50,971 nt of DNA, from assembly GCA_009694215.1 (NCBI GenBank), contig SHVN01000008.1:1-50971 (forward strand), written 5' to 3'. The number at the start of each line of letters is the position of its first letter. Position 1 is the first letter of the stretch. The notes beneath the pieces are model-generated. The model made no database searches and was not told the origin of the DNA. It saw only the letters and a program-made list of their open reading frames with translations. Position numbers and translations under genes: made by a program. Positions 31,782 through 40,192 of the stretch are shown one piece after another. Source of the stretch: Xanthobacteraceae bacterium (GTDB lineage: Bacteria > Pseudomonadota > Alphaproteobacteria > Rhizobiales > Xanthobacteraceae).

Positions 31782-32765
31782 CTACTGCGGCTCGATGCCG
31801 GCGTCCTTGACCACTTTGGCCCATTTGGCGATCTCGGCCGGAATGAATCTTTCGAGTTCCTCCGGCGCGCTGGTGAGCGGCGTGATGGCCAGCGCGTTGA
31901 GCCTGTCCTGCACGTCGGGACGCCTGAGATAAGGCATCAGCACGCCGTTGAGCTTGTCGATGATCGGGCGCGGCGTACCCGCGGCCACCACCACCGAGAA
32001 CCACCCGTTCGTGCCGTAACCTGGCAGGCCCGCTTCCGCGATGGTCGGCAGATCGGGCATCGCCTTGATGCGGTTCGGCGAGGTGACGCCGTACACCTTG
32101 ACCTTACCCTCCGCGATCGCACCCATCGCCACGGCGAGGTCGACCATCATAAACTGGATCTGCCCGGAGATAACGTCGGTCAGCGCTGGGACGCTGCCGC
32201 GATAAGGCACATGCTGCGCCTTGGCGCCGATTTGATGCAGGAACATTTCCATCAGCAAATGGTGCGGCGTCGAGGCGCCGGAGGTGCCGTAGCTCATCTG
32301 GCCGTTCTTGGCCTTAACCAGCGCGATAAGTTCGGGCAGTGTCGGCGCGCCAATGTTCGGATTGGCGACGAGCGCGAACTGCGCCGAGCCGACGAGACCG
32401 ACCGGCGCGAAGTCCTTGATCGTGTCGTAGGGCAGCTTCTTGTAGATGGCCGGGCCGATCGCCAGCGTGGTCACCGGCGCGAGAAACAGCGTGTAGCCGT
32501 CCGGCGGCGATTTCGCGACCGCGCTCGCGGCGATCACCGTGCCGGCGCCGACCCGGTTGTCGACGATCACTGGCCGCTTGAGCTTGTCCTGCAGTTCGGC
32601 CGCCAGCAGCCGCACCAGGATGTCGGTGCCGCCGCCGCCGGGGAACGGGCAGATAAAGGTCACCGTCCGGTTCGGGTAGTCGTCAGTCTGCGCACGGGCG
32701 CCGGCGCATTGCCATCCGATGAGCGCCAGTCCCAGGCAGGCGCCAAAAATCGCCGTCCGTCGCAT
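31782..32765 (-). CDS. Bug/TctC substrate-binding protein, fifth and convergent copy
   Basis: A 327-residue protein on the opposite strand to the four tandem copies. Signal peptide (about 1-25) ending GARAQ; DDYPNRTVTFICPFPGGGGT, VDNRVGAGTVIAASAVAKSP and VPYRGSVPALTDVISGQIQF follow. It is clearly more distant than the tandem set (GGGGTD and VDNRVGAG) and probably not a product of the same duplication. GAGGAGA upstream supports ATG at 32763-32765; open frame further upstream carries no signal peptide. It is divergent from the xanthine-dehydrogenase-family gene across 263 bases. Confidence 0.88.
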   Translation of the reverse strand: MRRTAIFGACLGLALIGWQCAGARAQTDDYPNRTVTFICPFPGGGGTDILVRLLAAELQDKLKRPVIVDNRVGAGTVIAASAVAKSPPDGYTLFLAPVTTLAIGPAIYKKLPYDTIKDFAPVGLVGSAQFALVANPNIGAPTLPELIALVKAKNGQMSYGTSGASTPHHLLMEMFLHQIGAKAQHVPYRGSVPALTDVISGQIQFMMVDLAVAMGAIAEGKVKVYGVTSPNRIKAMPDLPTIAEAGLPGYGTNGWFSVVVAAGTPRPIIDKLNGVLMPYLRRPDVQDRLNALAITPLTSAPEELERFIPAEIAKWAKVVKDAGIEPQ

Positions 32766-32943
32766 CGACAGTCTCCTCACCGTCACGCCCCAAGCGCGCC
32801 TCAATGCTAGTCCTTTTGCCCCGGGATGCCCAGACGAAGCGCCCAAATGAGGCCGGCCGTCGGCAATCGGCGGGTCGTCAAAAATTGATCCCAGAGTTTC
32901 GCCGCGATCCCCAACGGTCCCCACCCGTCCCGCGGCTTCTGCC

Positions 32944-32991
32944 CATGCCGGCCTCGCATCCCCCTTTTTACGGGCTGCGACGGCCGGCATG
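32944..32991. repeat. Strong inverted repeat upstream of the molybdenum hydroxylase gene
   Basis: CATGCCGGCC (32944-32953) pairs perfectly with GGCCGGCATG (32982-32991); TCGCA and TGCGA extend the stem past a single bulged base. The 18-base loop contains CCCCCTTTTT. It ends 37 bases before the ATG at 33029, in the divergent region between the fifth Bug gene and the xanthine-dehydrogenase-family gene. It could be a regulatory hairpin in the leader, an operator, or a copy of a palindromic repeat. There is no T tract in the right place for a terminator. Confidence 0.55.
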
Positions 32992-33028
32992 GCCGGTTAG
33001 ACTGACCGCTGTTCCAGCGGAGTCTTTC

Positions 33029-35362
33029 ATGGGCGAATTCTCGATCGGGCAATCGGTGCGGCGGCGCGAGGACCCTCGCCTGCTGATGGGGCGCGGGCGC
33101 TACTACGACGATCTCAAGGTCGCGGATCAGCTTTATGCCTCGATCGTGCGTTCGCCGCATGCGCACGCCGACATCAAGAGTATCGATACGCGGGCGGCGG
33201 GGCAGATACCCGGCGTGCATGCGGTGCTGACCGGCAAGGACTATGCCGCCGACGCACTTGGCACCATGCCGTCGATGGCACCCTACAAGAAGCGCGACGG
33301 CGGGCCGATGTACCTGCCGCACCGTCCAGCGATCGCGATCGGCCGCGCACTGCATGTGGGCTATCCGGTCGCCGTCGCGATAGCCGACACGCTGGAGCTC
33401 GCCCGCAACGCGGCTGAGCGCGTCGAGGTCGATTATTCGCCCCGCCCCGCGGTGGTGTCGGCGCTAGAGGCGTTCGCGCCGGGCGCGCCGCAACTCTACG
33501 ACGATTGCCCGAACAACGAAGCCTACTTCTATCAGGCCGGCGACAAGGCTGCGGTGGATGCGGCGTTTGCTCGCGCCGCCCACGTCATCGAGCAGCGCCT
33601 GGTGATCAACCGGGTGACCGCCAATACGCTCGAGCCGCGCGGCGTCACCGGTGAATACGATCGCGGCACCGGCCGCTACACGCTGCACTGCGGCTTCCAG
33701 CGGCCGTGGCTGTTCCGCAACGGTATCGCCGAAACAACGATGAAAATTCCGGAGGCACAGCTTCGCCTCGTCACCGGCGACATCGGCGGCTCATACGGCC
33801 TGCGAGGCTCGATCTACCCGGAAATCATCCTGATGCTCTGGGCCGCGCGCCGCGTCGGCAAGCCGGTGAAATGGCTAAGCACCCGCAACGAGGCGCATAT
33901 CAGCGACGACGACGCCCGCGACAACATCGTCGATGCGGCGCTGGCGCTGGACAAGGATGGAAAATTCCTGGGCGTGCGAATCCGCAGCTTTGGAAATCTC
34001 GGCGCCTTCGTGTCGTTTCGCGGCGCCATGCCGCCGGTGGTCAACATCGGCACGGTCTGCGGCGTCTATACGACGCCGGCGCTGCACGTCGCCATCTCCG
34101 GCATGCTGACCAACACGCATTGCACCTCGCCCTACCGCGGCGCGGGCCGGCCCGAGGCGTCCTACATGATGGAGCGGCTGATCGACATGGCCGCCGACGA
34201 GATCGGCATGGACCCGGCGGAGCTGCGGCGGAAGAACACCATTCCGCCGTCCGCCATGCCCTACAAAACGCCGCTCACCTTCACCTACGACAGCGGCCGG
34301 TTCGAGGAGAACATGGACCGCACCATGAAGCTCGCCGACTGGCGCGGCTTCGAGGCGCGGCGAAAGGAAGCGGCGAAGCGCGGCATTCTGCGCGGCATCG
34401 GTATCTCCAACACCATCGAGCAGGCCGCGGACCCGACAATCGAGACCGGGGAAATCCGCTTCGACCCGCTGGGCGGCATGACCTTCGTGACCGGCTCCAT
34501 TTCGCACGGCCAGGGCCACGCCACGATCCAGACGCAGATCCTGGTGGATCGGCTCGGCGTCGATCCGGACTCCATCAAGTTCATCCAGGGCGACACCGAG
34601 GCCGTGGCGTTCGGCATGGGCACCGGCGGCTCACGCTCGACCACCATGAGCGGCGGCGCCATCGTCATGGTCGCCGACAAGATCATCACCAAGGGCAAGA
34701 AGCTCGCGGCGCATATCCTTGAAGCCTCCGAAACCGATATGGAGTTCAAGGACGGCCGTTTCACCATCGCCGGCACCGACCGCGGCATGGGCATCCACGA
34801 CGTGGCGAAGGCCGCGTTCAAGCTTGAGAAACTGCCGCCCGGGATGGAGCCCGGCCTCTATGAGACCGCGACCTATCGCGCCCATTCCGGCAATTTCCCC
34901 AATGGCTGCCACGTTTGCGAGGTCGAGATCGATCCCGACACCGGCGTGACGAAGGTCGTCGGCTACTGGGTGGTGGACGACGTCGGCACCGTCATCAACC
35001 CCATGCTGGTGAAGGGCCAGATCATGGGCGGCATCGCCCAGGGCATGGGCCAGGTGCTGATGGAGGACAAGGCCTACGACCCGCAGACCGGCCAGGTGAT
35101 TGCGGGCTCGTTCATGGACTACGCCATGCCGCGCGCGGAACACTTCTGCAGCGTGACGATCGAGGACAATCCGGTGCCGACGCCGACCAACCCGCTCGGC
35201 GTCAAGGGCGCGGGCGAGGCGGGCACGGTCGGCTCGTTGTCGGCCGGGGTGAACGCCATCGTCGATGCGCTGTCGCATCTAGGCATCCGGCACATCGACA
35301 CGCCCTGCACGCCATACCGAGTGTGGCGGGCGATCCAGGGCGCCCAGCGCAAGGCGAGCTAG
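33029..35362 (+). CDS. Xanthine dehydrogenase family molybdopterin-binding subunit (CoxL-like), orphan
   Basis: A 777-residue large subunit of a molybdenum hydroxylase. It begins GEFSIGQSVRRREDPRLLMG; the N-terminal domain to about residue 120 is the a/b hammerhead (LYASIVRSPHAHADIKSI). Molybdopterin-binding segments include GDIGGSYGLRG, SPYRGAGRPEASYMMERLID and HGQGHATIQTQILVD; the catalytic Glu is at about 730 in GVKGAGEAGTVGS. The AYxCSFR loop of true aerobic CO dehydrogenase is absent, so a hydroxylase of an aromatic or N-heterocycle is likelier. No FAD or [2Fe-2S] subunit gene lies next to it, which is unusual. Its start is set by GCGGAG seven bases upstream. The stop codon overlaps that of the convergent flavoprotein (CTAG at 35359-35362). 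Confidence 0.87.
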   Translation: MGEFSIGQSVRRREDPRLLMGRGRYYDDLKVADQLYASIVRSPHAHADIKSIDTRAAGQIPGVHAVLTGKDYAADALGTMPSMAPYKKRDGGPMYLPHRPAIAIGRALHVGYPVAVAIADTLELARNAAERVEVDYSPRPAVVSALEAFAPGAPQLYDDCPNNEAYFYQAGDKAAVDAAFARAAHVIEQRLVINRVTANTLEPRGVTGEYDRGTGRYTLHCGFQRPWLFRNGIAETTMKIPEAQLRLVTGDIGGSYGLRGSIYPEIILMLWAARRVGKPVKWLSTRNEAHISDDDARDNIVDAALALDKDGKFLGVRIRSFGNLGAFVSFRGAMPPVVNIGTVCGVYTTPALHVAISGMLTNTHCTSPYRGAGRPEASYMMERLIDMAADEIGMDPAELRRKNTIPPSAMPYKTPLTFTYDSGRFEENMDRTMKLADWRGFEARRKEAAKRGILRGIGISNTIEQAADPTIETGEIRFDPLGGMTFVTGSISHGQGHATIQTQILVDRLGVDPDSIKFIQGDTEAVAFGMGTGGSRSTTMSGGAIVMVADKIITKGKKLAAHILEASETDMEFKDGRFTIAGTDRGMGIHDVAKAAFKLEKLPPGMEPGLYETATYRAHSGNFPNGCHVCEVEIDPDTGVTKVVGYWVVDDVGTVINPMLVKGQIMGGIAQGMGQVLMEDKAYDPQTGQVIAGSFMDYAMPRAEHFCSVTIEDNPVPTPTNPLGVKGAGEAGTVGSLSAGVNAIVDALSHLGIRHIDTPCTPYRVWRAIQGAQRKAS

Positions 35363-37032
35363 GATTTCGCGATCGCCATTGCGGCGCGGTAGGCGAACAC
35401 CATGCCCGGGCCGAGCGTGATGCCCGGGCCGGGATAATGGCCACGCATGATCGAGGCCATGTCGTTGCCGCAGGCGTAGAGGCCTAGGATCGGCGCGCCG
35501 CTTGACGACAGCACGCGGCCGTCGGCGTCCGCCTTCAGCCCAACGCTCGATCCGAGCGAGCTCGGATAAACCGCCATCGCATAGTACGGCGGCGTTCCGA
35601 TGGGGCCCAGGCAGGGGTTCGGCTTATGATCCGGATCGCCATTGTGGCGGTCGAAGTCGGTCGAGCCTTTGCCGAAGTCCTCGTCGAGGCCGGTCGCGGC
35701 ATAGCGGTTGTTCCGTTGCACGCTGTCGCGTAGCCCCGCCGCATCGGCTTTGATCGTCGCAGCCAGCGCGTCGAGCGTGCTGGCTGCTACCAGATAGCCA
35801 TTCGCGATCAGCTTGCTCAAGCTTCGCCGCCCGGGAGGCACGCGGCCGAGACCGTAGCGTTCGATGAACGCGCGGTCGCAAACGAGCCAGGCCGGAATCG
35901 TCGGCACGGTCTCATGCGAGCGGTGCATGCCGAGGACGAACTCGTGGTAGGAAACCCCCTCATCGACGAAGCGCCGGCCTGCGGCGTTGACCGCAATCAG
36001 GCCGGGCTTGGCGCGGTCCAGCGCAAGATGCGGGTAGGCGCCGCGCCCGCCCTGAAGCCATCTGGTCTCCGACACTGGCGTCCAGAATGCAGGTGAAGCG
36101 TGATCGTCCTCGATGCCGGCGCCGACCGCACGCGCCACATTCATGCCATCGCCCTGCACGCCCGGGAAGGCGACAGCGTGTGCAAGCGGTGGACGAACGT
36201 AATGATTGAGACGCTCGACGCTGCCGCCGAACCCGCCGGTGGCCAGCACGACCGCGCGACGCGCAGTCACGCGGCGTGTTTCGCCATCGACCGAAAGCGT
36301 GGCGCCGGTAACGCGGCTATTCGCAACGGTCAATTCCTGCACAGATGCATTGAGCCAGACCGGCACCTTGCGCAGGCGCAAGCTGTAGAACAGCCGTGCG
36401 GCGAGCGCGTTGCCCATGAGCAGCCGCGTGCCGCGACGATGGCGCAGACGGTCGCCGGCGTGCCGCCACAGCAGCGACAGCGCGCGGCGAAGGTTTCCCG
36501 CCGATGCGAACGGCCGCACCAACGGCTCGATGTCATCGCGACCGATCATCATGCCGCCGAGCGCCATGAATTCGCCGATCGGCGGCCGCAGCAGCGCGAA
36601 ATCCGCACCGAGCAGACGGCCGTCGAACGGTACCGGCGCGAGCGCACGGCCGGCGAGCGTCGTGCCAGGGCGGTTCGATAGATAATCCGGGTGCTTGGTG
36701 TAGAGCGAGAACTTCACCTCGCTGTTGCGGGCGAGATATTCGACCAACTCGGGACCGGTTGTCAGATACGCCTCGCGGCGGTCGTCCGTGGCCGCGCCGA
36801 TGATCGAGTCGAGATAGCGCCGCGCCTGCGGGATGTCGTCGGCAAAGCCCGCCTCGCGCGCCTGCTTCGTGCCGGGCACCCAGATTGTGCCGGCGGATGT
36901 GGCGGTGGTGCCGCCGACCTGGGATGATTTCTCGCAGAGCAGAACGTCGAGCCCCTGCAGCGCGCAGACCAGCGCCGCGGTCATCCCGGCGGCGCCCGCA
37001 CCGGCGACAAGAACGTCGACCTCGGCGTCCAT
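35359..37032 (-). CDS. FAD-dependent oxidoreductase of the 3-ketosteroid dehydrogenase / fumarate reductase flavoprotein family
   Basis: A 557-residue flavoprotein. The N-terminal FAD motif is VLVAGAGAAGMTAALVCALQ with the following acidic end at LLCEKSSQVGGTTATSAGTI. The second FAD motif is RRAVVLATGGFGG near 270, and the C-terminal FAD part is GLYACGNDMASIMRGHYPGP then GITLGPGMVFAYRAA. GNDMASIMRGHYPG and NGYLVAASTLDALAATI are typical of KSTD-like dehydrogenases, which desaturate rings next to a carbonyl. It begins four bases after the boxB stop on the same strand and so is the last gene of the box transcript. It may act on a cyclic or ring-opened CoA ester, or on something unrelated. Confidence 0.83.
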   Translation of the reverse strand: MDAEVDVLVAGAGAAGMTAALVCALQGLDVLLCEKSSQVGGTTATSAGTIWVPGTKQAREAGFADDIPQARRYLDSIIGAATDDRREAYLTTGPELVEYLARNSEVKFSLYTKHPDYLSNRPGTTLAGRALAPVPFDGRLLGADFALLRPPIGEFMALGGMMIGRDDIEPLVRPFASAGNLRRALSLLWRHAGDRLRHRRGTRLLMGNALAARLFYSLRLRKVPVWLNASVQELTVANSRVTGATLSVDGETRRVTARRAVVLATGGFGGSVERLNHYVRPPLAHAVAFPGVQGDGMNVARAVGAGIEDDHASPAFWTPVSETRWLQGGRGAYPHLALDRAKPGLIAVNAAGRRFVDEGVSYHEFVLGMHRSHETVPTIPAWLVCDRAFIERYGLGRVPPGRRSLSKLIANGYLVAASTLDALAATIKADAAGLRDSVQRNNRYAATGLDEDFGKGSTDFDRHNGDPDHKPNPCLGPIGTPPYYAMAVYPSSLGSSVGLKADADGRVLSSSGAPILGLYACGNDMASIMRGHYPGPGITLGPGMVFAYRAAMAIAKS

Positions 37033-37036
37033 CGGT

Positions 37037-38488
37037 TCAGGCGGCGAGCTTGACGTATTCGAAGTCGCCCGGGCGATTGTCGATACCGACCTTGGGCGGC
37101 GCGATCCATGAGGCGAACTGCCCGGGCTCGCTCACAGGCTTCATTAGCGAGGCGATGAACTCGCCATCGGCGAGCGACGGCAGCCACTTGTCTTTCTCCC
37201 GGGCCCAGGCCGACTCGTCGATCAGCACGCCGGATGGCGTCGCCTGCAGGCCCTTGAACTCGCCGATATCGCGATGGAACGCGACATGCGGCAGCGCCAG
37301 CCGGAAATCGACGCCGAGCCGCTCGATGATCTTGTTGAAGCGCTCGATGCCCTTGGCGCAGTCGCGCGTGTAGTCGTCGCGCAGCCGCATGTTGACCGCG
37401 GTCAGGGCCGGCTCGTCGACGAGCTTGATCGCACCGTCGACGAACTTGAGCACGGGATAGATGTCGTGTTCGAGCTTGTGATCGTCGTCGATCGAGGTCT
37501 CGCGGAAGCGGCCCTTGAGGCTTGCGTTGAAGACGTTGGCGGCGTTGGTCGACACCTCGGAGCCGAACAGATCGAGCGACAGCGTGTAGTGCAGGTTGAG
37601 CTTCTTCTGGATGGTCGGCAGGTCGATCACGCCGAGCGCGCGTACCTTGTCGATTGCGTTCGGGTCCTCGATGCCGGCCGCCTTCATCGCCTCGCAGGTG
37701 CGCTGCACGATGCGGCCGATGCCGGTCTCGCCGACGAACATGTGGTGGGCTTCTTCTGTCAGCATGAAGCGGCAGGTGCGAGACAGCGGATCGAAGCCGG
37801 ACTGCGCCAGCGATTCGAGCTGCATCTTGCCATCGCGGTCGGTGAAGAAGGTGAACATGAACAACGACAGCCAGTCCGGCGTCGCCTCGTTGAAGGCGCC
37901 GAGCATGCGCGGCGCGTCCTTGCTGCCGGAGCGCCGGCGCAGCATGTCGTCGGCCTCGTCGCGGCCGTCGCGGCCAAAATACTTGTGCAGGAGATACACC
38001 ATCGCCCAGAGGTGACGGCCCTCCTCGACATTGATCTGAAACAGGTTGCGCAGGTCGTAGAGCGACGGCGCGGTCTTGCCGAGATGGCGCTGCTGCTCGA
38101 CGGACGCGGGCTCGGTATCGCCCTGGATCACGACGAGACGGCGGAGCATAGCGCGATATTCGCCCGGCACCTCCTGCCACACCGGATCGCCCAGATGCAC
38201 GCCGAATGGAATCTTGCGGTTCTCTTCCGGCGGCGCCAGCAGGATGCCCCAGCGGTATTCCGGCATCTTGATGTAGTCAAACTTGGCCCAGCCCTTGGGA
38301 TCGACCGACACGGCGGTGCGCAGATAAACGAGCGACTCCTGGAAGCCTTCCGGCCCCATGTCGTTCCACCAGTCGAGATAGCCGGGGTGCCAGCCTTCGA
38401 GCGCCTTCAAGACGCGGCGGTCCTCGGTGAGGTTGACGTTGTTCGGAATCTTTTCGCGATAGTCGACGTTGATGATGTCATCAGTCAT
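37037..38488 (-). CDS. boxB: Benzoyl-CoA 2,3-epoxidase subunit B (BoxB)
   Basis: A 483-residue diiron oxygenase, the usual BoxB length (about 475). It epoxidises the ring of benzoyl-CoA with oxygen and electrons from BoxA. Conserved segments are IPNNVNLTEDRRVLKALEGW, HPGYLDWWNDMGPEGFQ, and the iron-ligand helices NVEEGRHLW (Glu156, His159) and LTEEAHHMFVGETGIGR. RBS GAGGGAG lies upstream of the ATG (38486-38488) and next to the boxC stop, 11 bases away. boxA is not beside it or in the window, so the electron partner is encoded elsewhere or replaced. Confidence 0.94.
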   Translation of the reverse strand: MTDDIINVDYREKIPNNVNLTEDRRVLKALEGWHPGYLDWWNDMGPEGFQESLVYLRTAVSVDPKGWAKFDYIKMPEYRWGILLAPPEENRKIPFGVHLGDPVWQEVPGEYRAMLRRLVVIQGDTEPASVEQQRHLGKTAPSLYDLRNLFQINVEEGRHLWAMVYLLHKYFGRDGRDEADDMLRRRSGSKDAPRMLGAFNEATPDWLSLFMFTFFTDRDGKMQLESLAQSGFDPLSRTCRFMLTEEAHHMFVGETGIGRIVQRTCEAMKAAGIEDPNAIDKVRALGVIDLPTIQKKLNLHYTLSLDLFGSEVSTNAANVFNASLKGRFRETSIDDDHKLEHDIYPVLKFVDGAIKLVDEPALTAVNMRLRDDYTRDCAKGIERFNKIIERLGVDFRLALPHVAFHRDIGEFKGLQATPSGVLIDESAWAREKDKWLPSLADGEFIASLMKPVSEPGQFASWIAPPKVGIDNRPGDFEYVKLAA

Positions 38489-38499
38489 CGCACGCTCCC

Positions 38500-40188
38500 T
38501 CAAACTCTCTTCGTGTCGAACACGGCCTTCTGGCCGGTGCCGTAGCGGCGCAGTGCACCCTCCTCGCCGACGGCGTTGGGGCGCTGGAAGATCCAGTTCT
38601 GCCAGGCGGTGAGCCTGGCAAAGATTTTTGTTTCCATCGTCTCTGGCCCGCCGAAGCGAAGGTTCGCCTCCATGCCGGTGAGCCCGTCGGGCGAGAAGCT
38701 TGCACGCTCTTCGAAGAAGACTCGGATCTCGTCGTCCCAGTCGATGTCGTCGAGTGCGAAGGTAACGAGGCCGAGTTGTTCGGCACGTTCGGCATCGAGC
38801 TTTTCGCCAACCGACTTCTTGGCGTTGTCGAGCGACTGCGGCTCGCCGAGGAACCGCGTGGCAAGCCGCGACAGGCCGTTGCTCATCGGCAGATGGCCGC
38901 AATTGGCCTCGCCGAGCATGATCGTGGCCGGCGGGCGGTTATCGCCCTCCATCCGGCCGATCAGCATGTAGGAGCGGTCGGCCGCGAACACGAGTTCAGC
39001 CAAGGTGCCGGCAAAGCAGGAGCCCGGCTCGATCAGCGTGATCAGCGAACGCGACGTCAGGTCGACGCGCTTGAGCACGCGCTTCCATTTCAGCGCTATC
39101 TCGCGCGCGAGCCAGTCCCCGGCGTTCGCCTTGAGGAAATCGTCGTAGGCAAGAACCGCCTCGGGATCGCCCTCGGACTTGAACACGACCACCGCAATGT
39201 CGAATTCGTTGAGGCGGATGTCGAGAATGGCGTCGTCGAGCTCCCGCGCCAACCGCAACGGCCAGAACTCCGCGCCCTGCGCCGCCATCTCGTCGGCGGA
39301 TTTCGGCGGCGGGCTGTTGGGCCCGCGCAGGGTGATGGTGGCGATCCGCTCCGGGCGGGAGAACTCCACGGAGACCGCGCTGTATTCAACGCCATCCGCC
39401 GAACGCTTGCGCTTCAGCGGCGAGAGTGAAATTCCCTTGGCACCCTTCGGCCGGTCGGACTTCTGCGCAAACTCCCGCGCTCGCTCCTTGACCACGTCGT
39501 CAATCCTGGTGTTAGGCACGACCTCGTCCACCAGCCGCCACTCGACCGCGCGCTTGCCCTTGACGCCTTCTTCCGTCGTACAGAACACATCGGCGTTGTC
39601 CCTCCGAACCTTGCGCTTGTCGGTGACGCGGGTGAGCCCGCCCGTTCCCGGCAGCACCGCCAGCAGCGGCAGCTCCGGCAGCGACACGGTCGACGAGCCG
39701 TCGTCGGTCAGGATGATGTGGTCGGCGGCCAGCGCCAGCTCGTAGCCGCCGCCGGCGCAGGAGCCTTCGACGACACAGATCATGCGCTGGCCGGAAAACG
39801 CGCTTGCATCCTCGATGGCGTTGCGGGTCTCGTTGGTGAACTTGCAGAAGTTGACCTTATGCCCATGCGTTGCGCCCGCGAGCATGCGGATGTTGGCGCC
39901 GGCACAGAACACCCGCGGCTTGCCCGATCGCAGCAGAACGACGCGCGCCTGCGGATGCTCGAAGCGGAGCCGCTCCAGCGCATCGGCCAGTTCGATATCA
40001 ACGCCGAGGTCGTAGGAATTGAGCTTGAGTTGATAGCCTTCGAACAGCGGCGCGTTTTCGTCCACGTCCATCAACAGCGTGGCAATGTCACCCTCGACCG
40101 AAAGCTTCCAGTGGCGATAGCGCGACGGATCGGTGATGAAGTCGATCCGGTCGGTGCCATTGGACAGTTTGCGGTCCGCGTCAGCCAT
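38500..40188 (-). CDS. boxC: 2,3-epoxybenzoyl-CoA dihydrolase (BoxC)
   Basis: A 562-residue enoyl-CoA-hydratase-fold enzyme (typical BoxC about 555), which adds two waters to 2,3-epoxybenzoyl-CoA and cleaves the ring to 3,4-dehydroadipyl-CoA semialdehyde and formate. Two crotonase-like halves are seen: RVFCAGANIRMLAGATHGHK and VEGSCAGGGYELALAADHII in the first, then IEPGSCFAGTLAELVFAADR and MLGEANCGHLPMSNGLSRL in the second. It starts four bases after the boxR stop and ends 11 bases before boxB. Identification is strong from the length, the bipartite form and the context. Confidence 0.94.
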   Translation of the reverse strand: MADADRKLSNGTDRIDFITDPSRYRHWKLSVEGDIATLLMDVDENAPLFEGYQLKLNSYDLGVDIELADALERLRFEHPQARVVLLRSGKPRVFCAGANIRMLAGATHGHKVNFCKFTNETRNAIEDASAFSGQRMICVVEGSCAGGGYELALAADHIILTDDGSSTVSLPELPLLAVLPGTGGLTRVTDKRKVRRDNADVFCTTEEGVKGKRAVEWRLVDEVVPNTRIDDVVKERAREFAQKSDRPKGAKGISLSPLKRKRSADGVEYSAVSVEFSRPERIATITLRGPNSPPPKSADEMAAQGAEFWPLRLARELDDAILDIRLNEFDIAVVVFKSEGDPEAVLAYDDFLKANAGDWLAREIALKWKRVLKRVDLTSRSLITLIEPGSCFAGTLAELVFAADRSYMLIGRMEGDNRPPATIMLGEANCGHLPMSNGLSRLATRFLGEPQSLDNAKKSVGEKLDAERAEQLGLVTFALDDIDWDDEIRVFFEERASFSPDGLTGMEANLRFGGPETMETKIFARLTAWQNWIFQRPNAVGEEGALRRYGTGQKAVFDTKRV

Positions 40189-40192
40189 GCGT

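Noticed and set aside
33029-35362. Aerobic CO dehydrogenase (coxL)
   Set aside because: The AYxCSFR active-site loop is missing and no coxM or coxS is adjacent.
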